Assembly: GCA_003427395.1 (NCBI GenBank)
Contig: BFEA01000141.1
Span: 2,504,640 to 2,545,108, forward strand
DNA from: Chara braunii
Lineage: Eukaryota; Streptophyta; Charophyceae; Charales; Characeae
Direction: 5' to 3'
DNA: 40,469 nt
How positions within the stretch are numbered: the stretch's first letter is position 1; every line of letters starts with the position of its first letter. This document shows, piece by piece, positions 21,136 through 29,949 of the stretch. Both the position numbers and the translations under genes were made by a program. Under the pieces are notes generated by a model. The model was not told the origin of the DNA. It saw only the letters and a list, made by a program, of their open reading frames with translations, and made no database searches.

Positions 21136-22230
21136 AAAATCGTCAGACAACCAAGTTCATAACACAATGATTCCCTCTTCCCACACGCCGCAAACCGATC
21201 AAAAATAAAATAATATTTGATAAAATCCTTTCCAGATCATCCCCAGAGCACAAACACTTAATTAGCGCGGAAAGAAACCCAAGTTCCCACAGAAAAAAAA
21301 CAAATCTGTAGGAGAATGATCTTTCAATTTGCAGAAAACTGCAGTTTGCGGGCTATCGACCAACAGATTGGCTAACAGGGCTTTTAGACTGCAGCACAGA
21401 GTCACTGCGCGGACCGTTCTGACACGATTGACCGACCTTTCAGGATTGACAGGACTGAACTCGACTGACACCAGATCTGACATGACAGACCAGAACAGAA
21501 CAGACTGACAGAACAGGGACCTCAACCACAGTTTGTGCGCAGGCTGAAGACCCACGGTCAACTGCTGAAATATCAAACAGTTAACTCATTGCCAACCTAC
21601 CGACGACGACCAGACTGACAAACTTGCACTGACGACCAGACTAACAAACTTGCACTGACCTCTACGTAGACTGCAAACTGGCAGATCTGACGGACCAATT
21701 CTCAAAGACTGACGGACTGGTGTCAGAGGAACAGGTAGTTGGAACGAATGAACTCGATCAATGTCTTGATTGGAGACTGCCACCGGTCAACCTGTTGACC
21801 GAAAGACAGGGGGCCTGGTTGACTCATTGTTGGTCAGCACCCACACTGAATCCTCACCGCAACTTCCAATCAACCCTGGATGTGATTCGCCGCTCAATTG
21901 TGTGCTGCAAATTGATATTTTCCCAAGTGAGGTCTGCAAAACCGGTGGATGGCCAAACAGGTAGCGCCTGCCACTTGAGGGTTGTGAAACCCTCAGGCCA
22001 ACCGGTGGTGCTAATTAGTACCGCCGAGGGTCAGCTCAATCCAGGAGACCGCACCACTTATTTTTTTTACTTTTTTTTTTTTAACTCGCTTTGTCACCGA
22101 TGCGCACCAATCAATCAGCAACTATCACCGCCGCCGCACGTCGAAGAATATGGGGCACCGCCCCAAACTGCCAACCGCCGGCCAGATAGTTGATGGCCAA
22201 CCAATTAGTCCACTAGATGCACGCGGTCGT
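21136..22230. other. Unassigned DNA with GACTGA-rich stretch
   Basis: No gene was recognised. Between about 21360 and 21720 the plus strand is dense in CTGAC and GACTGA words. It includes a clean 26-bp tandem duplication beginning GACGACCAGACT (21605-21630 and 21631-21656). A T-rich tract lies at about 22060-22082. On the minus strand this is downstream of the primer site at 22231, so it may be the leader of a retroelement that has lost its coding part. Confidence 0.5.
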
Positions 22231-22244
22231 GGCTCCGATACCAA
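22231..22244 (-). other. Primer binding site (initiator-Met-like)
   Basis: The minus strand reads TTGGTATCGGAGCC one base after an LTR end ...GCATAACA (22246). It differs by one base from the common plant site TGGTATCAGAGC, complementary to initiator tRNA-Met. Confidence 0.7.
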
Positions 22245-22245
22245 C

Positions 22246-22949
22246 TGTTATGCATCCGATTGAACTTCAATCTGCAACGAATTCACACCCATACACGCAT
22301 GCAATTGCAGAGACTCGAAGGACGCAAATCCACACAAAACCGGGGAGAAGATATGCACAGCGGAAGCGCAAAATACACAGAGAATTGAAAAACGAATTTC
22401 AATTCTGCAATCCCTCGTTGTCCTCCAATCAATTCACAGTACTTGTTCCAAGAATCACAACCACGCTTACAACAACCCCGAACAACCAAAAACAAGCATT
22501 ATGAAGTATGCACGAGTCTCCTTCTTCATCAGGACTTCCAGCGCTGCACTTCGGTGCGGGTGCTGAGCTGGCACTGCTATCATTCGAGTCGGTGGTTCAG
22601 ATTGGCACGTTGTGACAGCTATGGGGTTACTACTGCTACAGCAGCCATAGCCTGGGGTGTGAGGTGGCGAGCAGGAAGAAGAAGACTCCTGTATACTTCA
22701 TCGAACACTTGTTTTTGGTTGTTCAATGTTGTAAACGTGGTTGTGATCCTTGGAATAAGTACTCTAGATTGATTGGAGGAGGACAAGGGATTGTAGAATT
22801 GAAATTTGTTTTTCAATTCTCTGTGTATTTTGAGCTTCCGCTGTGCATATCTTCTCTATGGTTTTGTGTGGATTTGCCTCCTTCGAGTCTACTTTGGAAT
22901 GGGAACGTGTGAATTCGTTGTGGATTGAAGTTAAATCGGGTACATAACA
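22246..22949. mobile_element. Fold-back pair of LTR ends
   Basis: The left arm (22246 to about 22533) and right arm (about 22662 to 22949) are inverted copies. Both outer ends read TGTTATG..CCGATT on their own strand and share CAACGAATTCACAC, GATATGCACAGCGGAAGC and CACAGAGAATTGAAAAAC, with scattered differences and a small indel. The left arm adjoins a primer site and is therefore an LTR 3' end on the minus strand. The right arm has no primer site and runs directly into GATT repeats. The centre holds CTATGGGG..GCAGCCATAG. Confidence 0.8.
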
Positions 22950-23009
22950 GATTGATGGACTGATTTGATTGATTGATCGATTGATTGTTCTCATTGATTG
23001 ATTGATTCC

Positions 23010-23044
<35 letters not shown>

Positions 23045-23073
23045 AATTGATCGATTGATTGATTGATTGATTC
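22950..23073 (+). repeat. (GATT)n tetranucleotide array
   Basis: GATT/TTGA repeats with a few interruptions, starting immediately after the right fold-back arm. Confidence 0.92.
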
Positions 23074-23117
23074 TCGCATTCATTGCCGAATAGACACTTC
23101 GTTTTTCACAACCATTT

Positions 23118-23490
23118 GACATCATGGGGGGTGTTGTCGTGCTGTCAAAATTTCACAACTATTTGAATATCGGGCTCTGCTCGAATCTTGGGTTCTTTGG
23201 TGGATCGAATGTAAGCTTTTCATAACTGTTTGACCCCATGGGGGGTGTAATCATGCTATCAAAATTTTCGGCCCCATAGGGGGTGCCATCATGCTGCTAA
23301 AATTTCAACCCCATGGGGGGTGCTGTCACGCTATTTCGACCCCATGCGGGGTGTTGTCATGCTGTCAAAAATTTTGACCCCCTAGGGGGTGCTATCATGC
23401 TGTCAAAAATTTTGACCCCATGAGGGGTGCTATCATGCTGTCAAAAATGTTGACCCAACGGGGGGGTTGCAGTCACGCTGTCAAATTTTC
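23118..23490 (+). repeat. 37-39-bp satellite with an internal CCCC-GGGG palindrome
   Basis: About eight copies. A typical copy is GACCCCATGGGGGGTGCTAT followed by CATGCTGTCAAAAATTTT. Steps measured between the last copies are 39, 37 and 37 bp. Each copy centres on CCCCATGGGG or a variant (CCCCTAGGGG, CCCATGCGGG), so it is a tandem series of small palindromes. The first copy is separated from the rest by about 110 bp of related, more diverged sequence. Confidence 0.88.
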
Positions 23491-23552
23491 CATTGGATGA
23501 GTTCATGGGCATCAACCAATAAAATTCGTTGGACAAAATCTGTCAATCTCTT

Positions 23553-23712
23553 GATCAATCATCAATCAATCAATCAAACAATCAATCAACCAATCAACCA
23601 ATCAATCGATCAATCAAACAATCAATCAATCGATCAATCGATCAATCAAACAATCAATCAATGAATCAACCCATCGACAGATCAATCACTTGAATCAATC
23701 CATCAATCAACA
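23553..23712 (+). repeat. (ATCA)n tetranucleotide array
   Basis: ATCA/CAAT repeats, the reverse complement of the array at 22950-23073. Short variants such as AACA and ACCA are mixed in. Confidence 0.92.
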
Positions 23713-23724
23713 AAGGCTTTTCTT

Positions 23725-23835
23725 GATCGATTGGTTGATTGATTGATTGATTGACTAGTTGATTGATTGATTGATTGATTTTTTAACTGATTGATTGATT
23801 GGTTGACTGATTGATCGATTGATTGAATGGTTGAT
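23725..23835 (+). repeat. (GATT)n tetranucleotide array, second
   Basis: GATT repeats again in the first orientation, beginning about 12 bp after the ATCA array. Confidence 0.92.
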
Positions 23836-24485
23836 TTATGTGAGTAGATGGGAGGACGGGGATAGAGTGGAGGGGGGAGAGCATATTGAGGGCTATGGAG
23901 TGAACCGGCTTTTACAACTGTTGTTTCTTAAGCTTTCTTTGCCTGCTTACAGGATGACTAAAAACGTATGCAATTACTACGACAAACCCGTGGCTGGTGT
24001 CGGAGCAAACACCCTTACAAGGATATCTGCTCGGGGTTTTTCAATGTCGGACGCTGTCTGATCTTTTCCTTGAATTGAAGGACTTGATGAGACTGACTTT
24101 TGCCAAAAGTTTATTCAGACATGACCTATGACGGAGAGACTAAAACTTTAGAACCTTTGGTCCGGACGCCTGCGACATCCGAGAGCAAAGGCGGTAGTCG
24201 GCAGTTTCTAGCAGGGCTGCAAAGAGGAGCGGACATCATAATGGTAAAGCTAGACCTATCCTACCTAAAATAATGACGAGCGGAAGCCGCGCGATTCACA
24301 GCCTGACTGGCTAAAAAGAATGGATACGCCGGGTATAGGACCGCGACGCAGGAGAAATGGGTCACCTATTTTATTGGGCCGTGAGATTTGACTCCGCGTC
24401 GAGGGCCGAGGCTGGATTCACGGCTAAAAGGTTGGCATATCAGGTCTACCAGACTAAGCCCCTGTCGGGTAGGCTGTGGGGCACC
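23836..24485. other. Unassigned DNA
   Basis: No gene was recognised. The frame 24357-24779 is ordinary in composition and crosses the hairpin cluster and tRNA-like head, so it is not supported as coding. Confidence 0.5.
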
Positions 24486-24918
24486 GGCCTAGAAGTTGGT
24501 GAGACAGGATTAAGCCTGCCTAGGCCAGAAACAGACGGCCTACTGGGCTGCAGTCCTTCAAATAGAAGGACTGCGGGTAACGCTCCCGTAATAGGAGCTA
24601 GCTCAGTAGGTATTGCGTTGAACTATCACCCTGCAAAGACCGGGATCGAGCCACGATTGTACCAATACTGGGTTAGCTCCTTTTGGAGCTGGCCATTGCG
24701 AAAGGGGCACTCTTGTGCGGCCGATCTAAGCCTTGCGATCCATAAGATCGTGCGGTTGAGATCAGCCGCGCGGGGGTGACATGACCCGTGCGCAAGGATG
24801 ACACACATAAATCAAGAAATGGTCCAAATGATTTTCGATCCCCGATGGGGATCGAACTCAGGTCTGCGTTTCAAGAGGGCGAGGGGTGTCTGTGATGTGA
24901 CCATTGGCTTGAGGCCAA
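24486..24918. repeat. Cluster of perfect hairpins
   Basis: GGCCTAG/CTAGGCC at 24486-24526 enclosing CAGG/CCTG; CAGTCCTTC/GAAGGACTG at 24551-24573; AGCTCC-TTTT-GGAGCT at 24675-24690; CGATC/GATCG at 24736-24750; TTCGATCCCC-GAT-GGGGATCGAA (10-bp stem) at 24834-24856; TTGGC/GCCAA at 24904-24918. These overlap the tRNA-like SINE candidate. Confidence 0.8.
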
Positions 24919-24944
24919 CAGACAGAAAAAAAAAAAAAAAAAAA
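24594..24944 (+). mobile_element. Candidate tRNA-derived SINE
   Basis: The head starts GGAGCTAGCTCAGTAGGTAT, which contains a consensus pol III A box (TAGCTCAGTAGG, 24599-24610). A B-box-like GGGATCGAGCC follows at about 24642-24652. The sequence ends in a poly(A) run of about 19 bases (24926-24944) that touches the N gap. The tRNA cloverleaf is not restored by the visible bases. The apparent pairing of GGAGCTA with TAGCTCC at 24674-24680 may be fortuitous. The body also contains GAGTTCGATCCCC on the minus strand, a second tRNA T-arm-like piece. Confidence 0.45.
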
Positions 24945-25561
24945 NNNNNNNNNNNNNNNNNNNNNNNNNNNNNNNNNNNNNNNNNNNNNNNNNNNNNNNN
25001 NNNNNNNNNNNNNNNNNNNNNNNNNNNNNNNNNNNNNNNNNNNNNNNNNNNNNNNNNNNNNNNNNNNNNNNNNNNNNNNNNNNNNNNNNNNNNNNNNNNN
25101 NNNNNNNNNNNNNNNNNNNNNNNNNNNNNNNNNNNNNNNNNNNNNNNNNNNNNNNNNNNNNNNNNNNNNNNNNNNNNNNNNNNNNNNNNNNNNNNNNNNN
25201 NNNNNNNNNNNNNNNNNNNNNNNNNNNNNNNNNNNNNNNNNNNNNNNNNNNNNNNNNNNNNNNNNNNNNNNNNNNNNNNNNNNNNNNNNNNNNNNNNNNN
25301 NNNNNNNNNNNNNNNNNNNNNNNNNNNNNNNNNNNNNNNNNNNNNNNNNNNNNNNNNNNNNNNNNNNNNNNNNNNNNNNNNNNNNNNNNNNNNNNNNNNN
25401 NNNNNNNNNNNNNNNNNNNNNNNNNNNNNNNNNNNNNNNNNNNNNNNNNNNNNNNNNNNNNNNNNNNNNNNNNNNNNNNNNNNNNNNNNNNNNNNNNNNN
25501 NNNNNNNNNNNNNNNNNNNNNNNNNNNNNNNNNNNNNNNNNNNNNNNNNNNNNNNNNNNNN
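24945..25561. other. Assembly gap (617 N)
   Basis: Undetermined bases between a poly(A) run and a GT/GA microsatellite, the kind of low-complexity boundary at which short-read assembly stops. Open frames spanning it are meaningless. Confidence 0.99.

Positions 25562-25653
<92 letters not shown>
25562..25653. repeat. Compound (GT)n(GA)n microsatellite
   Basis: About 25 bp of GT followed by about 67 bp of GA, bordering the N gap. Confidence 0.97.
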
Positions 25654-25656
<3 letters not shown>

Positions 25657-26044
25657 GGTAAGTCTTCAACCGCGGCTGACCTCATGGTACTTCCATCGAT
25701 AACATGAGCAAAATCTAATGAATCGTGTGCCAGAAATATACATTGTCGCATGCCTTGTACGGTGCCTACGCCACTACAGTGGTTGCGGCCATTGAAACGG
25801 GCTCCAACTGCGCTAAAAGGAAAAAGAAACGGTGACGAATGAAGTGAAGCGCCACATAGCGCCTGCAGAAGTGAAGACTCTTACAGTCCCAAAGGGCAGC
25901 AGTGGGCGCCCGTTTTCACGGGCAGCCCAGGCAACGTATGCAAATCTTTGTTTTGTTTTCTTCTTGTTTTTATTGTTAGATTTTCTTTAGATTTTTTCCT
26001 TTTTGGTCTCCCCCCCCTTTTTGTCATAGTATGGCGTGCCTGTG

Positions 26045-26561
26045 CCTGTTCGTTTGGGGAACGGGATCTGGCGCTTTTTCTGCGCCAGATACAGGCGCGT
26101 GAGGGAGGGGATGAAAACCGTGTTGAGCTTGACTCTAGTTCGACTATGTGAAATGACTGTAGGTGGGAGGGGAAAGCTCGTTCATTTTTGAACGACAAGC
26201 AGCCCCTTCTCAAGGAGAGATGAAGGGGTTGGAAAAAGGAAAAAAAGAAGAAAACAAAAGGGGGGAAAAGAAAAAAGGAAACGGCCACATACGTGGCCGC
26301 AGTAATGGGTAGGTGCGTGTGTCTATGAGTGAGCGTGGGAATAACTGTGCCTGTTCATTTTTTGAACGGGCTGCAGCAATGGTGGGGTACAACCATCCCT
26401 GAAGCATGTAGCCTGAAGGGAAGGTCAGATGCTTCAGGGATTGAATGACCTTGGTTCCCCTAGGGGAACATCAAGGTTTGTGGCCCTTGATCGTGGGCTC
26501 AGATCAAGGGCCCCAATCAATTTTGAATTTTTGACTGTGGGCCAAGTTGCGGCCCACAGTC
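26045..26561. repeat. Array of perfect hairpins upstream of a TATA box
   Basis: In order: CCTGTTC/GAACGGG (one wobble) 26045-26065; ATCTGGCGC/GCGCCAGAT 26066-26090; TCGTTCA/TGAACGA 26178-26195; CGGCCAC/GTGGCCG 26282-26299; GCCTGTTCA/TGAACGGGC-type 26349-26371; ATCCCTGAAGCAT/ATGCTTCAGGGAT (13 bp) 26395-26441; ACCTTG plus the palindrome GTTCCCCTAGGGGAAC plus CAAGGT 26448-26477; GGCCCTTGATC/GATCAAGGGCC 26482-26512; GACTGTGGGCC/GGCCCACAGTC 26533-26561. A smaller one, GCCCG/CGGGC, lies at 25908-25923. Stems are unrelated to each other apart from the two CCTGTTC-type copies. Confidence 0.9.
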
Positions 26562-26572
26562 TTCTATTGGCG

Positions 26573-26580
26573 CTATAAAA
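26573..26580 (+). promoter_or_regulatory. TATA box directly after the hairpin array
   Basis: CTATAAAA, 11 bp after the last hairpin. About 190 bp downstream is GCAGCCATAGCC (26761-26772), the motif common to the inferred LTRs here, so this is probably the promoter of a plus-oriented LTR or solo LTR. No transcript evidence is available from sequence alone. Confidence 0.5.
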
Positions 26581-26618
26581 GCCAGGAGCACCCACACTTG
26601 CCTCACAGTTGTTGAGGT

Positions 26619-26665
26619 TGTGATGCTGCTCACTTGCACTTCAAGTGCAAATGAGCTCCATCACA
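26619..26665. repeat. Long imperfect hairpin downstream of the TATA box
   Basis: TGTGATG, GCTCA and TTGCACTT pair with AAGTGCAA, TGAGC and CATCACA around a one-base centre, about 20 pairs in a 47-base span. A real transcript would need a 3-base loop, so the innermost pairs would open. Confidence 0.75.
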
Positions 26666-27169
26666 TTGCGAGGGGGGGTGCTGCCGGCGGAGGTGCTGCT
26701 GGTGGAGAGCTGGAGGTCTGCAGGATGAGGGGAGACATTGCTGGAGGAGGACAGGCCAGAGCAGCCATAGCCAGGGGCTGGGGGTTCTTTGCCCCACCCT
26801 CGTGTTGGTGCTGTGGCGGTGAGGCTGCGCCAAGGACCAGCGGCGCGGCAAGGCATACCTCATTTTTTTTGGTTCATATGTTATTGCAATGGGGTCATGT
26901 ACAATTACAGGAGGTATGTTTAGTACTGATTCTTACAGTACTGTACGAGGTGTTGATAAGCTAATCCCAGTCAATGTTTACTTGCATGGATAGCTCAAAG
27001 TTCTATTTGTATTTTGACATAATCAAGAATTAAGGCATTCTTTTTTTTCTAATCAAAATATTATAGCCATCGAAAAATCCTCTGAAGAGCCGAAAGGCAT
27101 ATTTGATACAATGGGTGATTGGTTAAGAAGAGACCGTTTAGTCGACTGGACGGGTGAACGGGCAACCGT
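26666..27169. other. Unassigned DNA
   Basis: GC-rich first half (possible LTR body) passing into AT-rich sequence after 26870. No coding family was recognised. Confidence 0.5.
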
Positions 27170-27480
27170 TGCAGTGGAACTTAACATGGTGAGGAGACGT
27201 TGTCCGACTACCACCACAGTGTCAAGGCCTTCCTAAGGGAAGGTGCTGCCGGACTACCGCCTCGGCGTCAAGGCCTTCCTAAGGTGAGGTGCTGCCGGAC
27301 TGTCGCCGTGGCGTCAAGGCTTTCCTAAGGGAAGGTGCTGCCAAACTGCCGTCACAAAGTCAAGACGACCTAGGGGAAGGTTTTGTCGAGATTTTGCTGT
27401 AATGGCAAGGGAAGATGCTGCTGGGATTTTTGGCGGCAGCGTTAAAATTTTTTGAGGGGAAGTGCTGCTGAAAAATTGCG
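27170..27480 (+). repeat. 46-bp minisatellite, decaying rightward
   Basis: GGTGCTGCCGGACT starts at 27242, 27288 and 27334 (46 bp apart), each followed by a CGTCAAGGCCTTCCTAAGG-like half. Copies to the right are shorter and increasingly changed (27379, 27414), and one diverged copy lies to the left. Confidence 0.85.
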
Positions 27481-27683
27481 GCGAGGCAACCCCCTCATCT
27501 TGGTACTAATGGGCGTTTGTGGTAATGGTGCGGCAAGTGGCGATCCTGCTGTTGCTTTTTTGCAGCGGTTGTAGTGCATTTCAACATGGTCTAGAGGTTG
27601 GGCTAGCACTGGTGCACGGTTGGGATCGTGCAGCAGTGGTGCGTGGACCAGCGACATGAAGAGAGCGGGGAGTGAGTGCACGA

Positions 27684-27811
27684 GGCAAAGGCTATTGGAG
27701 TTGTGATACTTGGGGTGTTTGTCGGAAGCCACCTTTATTTTTATTGCGGCAAAGGCTATTGGAGTTGCGACACTTGCGGTGTTTGTCGGAAGCTACCTTT
27801 ATTTTTATTGC
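27684..27811 (+). repeat. 64-bp tandem duplication
   Basis: Two nearly identical copies starting GGCAAAGGCTATTGGAGTTG at 27684 and 27748, differing at only a few positions. Confidence 0.9.
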
Positions 27812-29640
27812 GGCACACGGTGCGAGCAGTTTCAATGTTGGAGCCATAAAGTGTGATGGGTGATGATATGGGACCATTTTTGGGATCTATTGGGATAAAC
27901 TTGAAGTTGGGGCACGAGCGACTGGCGTAGCTATTGTGAGCGGACGTGGTGATTTCAAGCGGCGTGGACTTGCGGTTGGTTGGGGAGCCTTGGTGGTTTA
28001 AGTGCAGTTGGAACTGTGCTAGGACAACCCGGGACGTTGGGACCGGGCTAAGCATAGATCAGTTTGGAACATTGGGACGACGTGCAGACTCATTTGTGGG
28101 AACACCCTCCTAGAAGGCTATCTTGCTCGAGTTTTTTCGTGAGCCAACCTCTGCTCATCGAACACTTGGGGAGGACGTAGACCGTGGCTCAGGAGAAATA
28201 CCACAACTTGTGGAGTTGCGAGCCGCATATTTTCATATTCAAAAGCGGTCATTTTCTTTTGATTGGAATATTACTCGGCTTTCTTGAGTGAGCCGGACCA
28301 AACTTCAATTGAGGTCAACTGATTGACTCAAATTTCCTTCACACCTGTGTAGCCCACACTTGCTTGACCCTGTTCATTGAATGTTCGTTGAAAAGGCAAA
28401 GGAAATGCGTGCGCGCATGTGAATGGTGAGGTCTGACTTGGATATGGGGTTGCATTGGTTTCCTTTGAACTTGTTTGTTTTGCTTTGCGGTCTGTGCAGG
28501 TAGGTAGAGGGATGCTTGGAAAGAAGATTGACCATGCCTATTTGAGAAAAGGAAAATGATTGTCTTTTTTTTACTTCCTACCTGCCTACATGTCAAAAGG
28601 ATTCGTTGTTTTTTAAAAACTTTAATGTTGTGTGCACCGTCAAATGAATTTAATTGAAATAAAGCAGATAAGGTCAAATGGACTTAGTATCTTTCCCGAT
28701 GATTAAACCTTTATATCCCGAATGACCTTACCTACCTATACCTGTCCAAATGATTATTATTCTCTATCTCTTTCTTATTATTTTCGTCCAAGTTACCCTG
28801 AACTTAGGAGAAATGAGAATAATTGAAAGCTACTCGCAATGGACATATTCTCTCTCAAGGAAGCATCTGGGGCGGGGGGGTCGTTGCTTTAGGAGTCGTC
28901 CTTGTTATCAACCCAGAGTGGATTGTTCTGGGGGGGCCGATTCGGTGGAGACAACCCGACTTTTAAGATCTGAGTCTTGTGCTCAAGCGAGGAGGAGTAC
29001 CTCAGACCCCTTCCTAGAGGGAGAGAAATGAAACACTTCAAGTAATGCAACAGATCAAGAATCATTCGCAAAGCGATCTGTCATCAAATAAGGTTAGAAA
29101 CGTATGAAGAGGGGTATGCGTGAGGTCAGCGGTAGGGTGGAATGAATGACTTTGGCGGCGATCTCATCAAGTGAAAACTGAGGCAGTCCGACTACCTTGT
29201 CGGTTGCAATAAGGTTATTGTCAAAACCAACTCCTAGTTGGCGGCTCAGTATGATACTTTCGTTCATCAAGTTCGACCCGAAGTGGTTGGATTTCATTTA
29301 TATTCTTGTGTTATTGGATGTACCAGATGGTGAATGCTTTTAGTTACTATTTCTTGTTGGATATATTTTTGTCGACTACGGTCAACTTCTTTTGATGTAA
29401 CTATGTGTGGATGTTTTTTTAACTTTCATTTTTCTCTAAGGGACTAGATTTATTTTTTGGTTTCACGCTTGGTTGAGACCTTCCTAGTCGATCGACATCT
29501 GTTTCATACTTAGGAGATCAGCGCCATAAGGAACGAACAACGCTCGGGTCCACTTAGCGTTAACCAAGCGTATCTATACTACAGCGAGCGAGCAAACACC
29601 CTCAGTTCACCTACCTCTGCAATTGCATTTAAAAGCTTTC
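27812..29640. other. Unassigned AT-richer DNA
   Basis: No gene, RNA or element signature was recognised. The minus-strand frame 29297-29094 (67 residues) is open and reads like ordinary protein, but I know no family for it and it has no neighbours that help. Confidence 0.5.
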
Positions 29641-29730
29641 ACATGTGGGTCAGTAGCTCGGTGGGGATACACCCCTAAGGGTGGTGACAACCCCTTAGGC
29701 AATAAGTTGTGCCCCGGGGGAACCTATCCT
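29641..29730 (+). other. tRNA-like A-box segment with perfect hairpin
   Basis: TAGCTCGGTGG (29654-29664) approximates a pol III A box. CCTAAGGG/CCCTTAGG form a perfect 8-bp hairpin at 29674-29699. No acceptable B box or cloverleaf could be drawn, so a tRNA gene is not claimed. A SINE remnant is possible. Confidence 0.25.
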
Positions 29731-29949
29731 GCCGTAGGGGACCGTGGGAAGTACTGCTGGCGCACCCGGCTAGAGCGGCGAAGGGACGATGCAACCGCGC
29801 CCGCCTCAACAGTTCGCGGGATTATTTATGCGTCATCTCTAAGTTGTCTTTGTTTTTGTTTAATTTACTCCTGCGTGACATGGTCGGGAGGGCTCCTACA
29901 CTTTGCGGAAAAGGCAAGAGCCGATACGCTCGACATCGGGACAACCAGT

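Noticed and set aside
23118-23490. CRISPR-like array (about 37-39-bp units with palindromic core)
   Set aside because: Units follow each other directly without unique spacers, and the setting is eukaryotic transposon-rich DNA.
24594-24680. Functional tRNA gene (7-bp acceptor pairing GGAGCTA/TAGCTCC followed by TTTT)
   Set aside because: The T-arm expected just before TAGCTCC is absent and the B-box-like sequence is in the wrong place for that fold. GGAGCTAGCTC is self-complementary, so the pairing may be chance.
24798-25751. Frames of 285-297 residues on both strands
   Set aside because: They consist of undetermined residues across the N gap plus GT/GA repeat translation.
26619-26665. microRNA precursor
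   Set aside because: Arms are only about 23 bases with almost no loop, too short for a plant precursor stem.
29094-29297. 67-residue minus-strand frame as a gene
   Set aside because: No family is recognised, there is no supporting context, and its length is common by chance.
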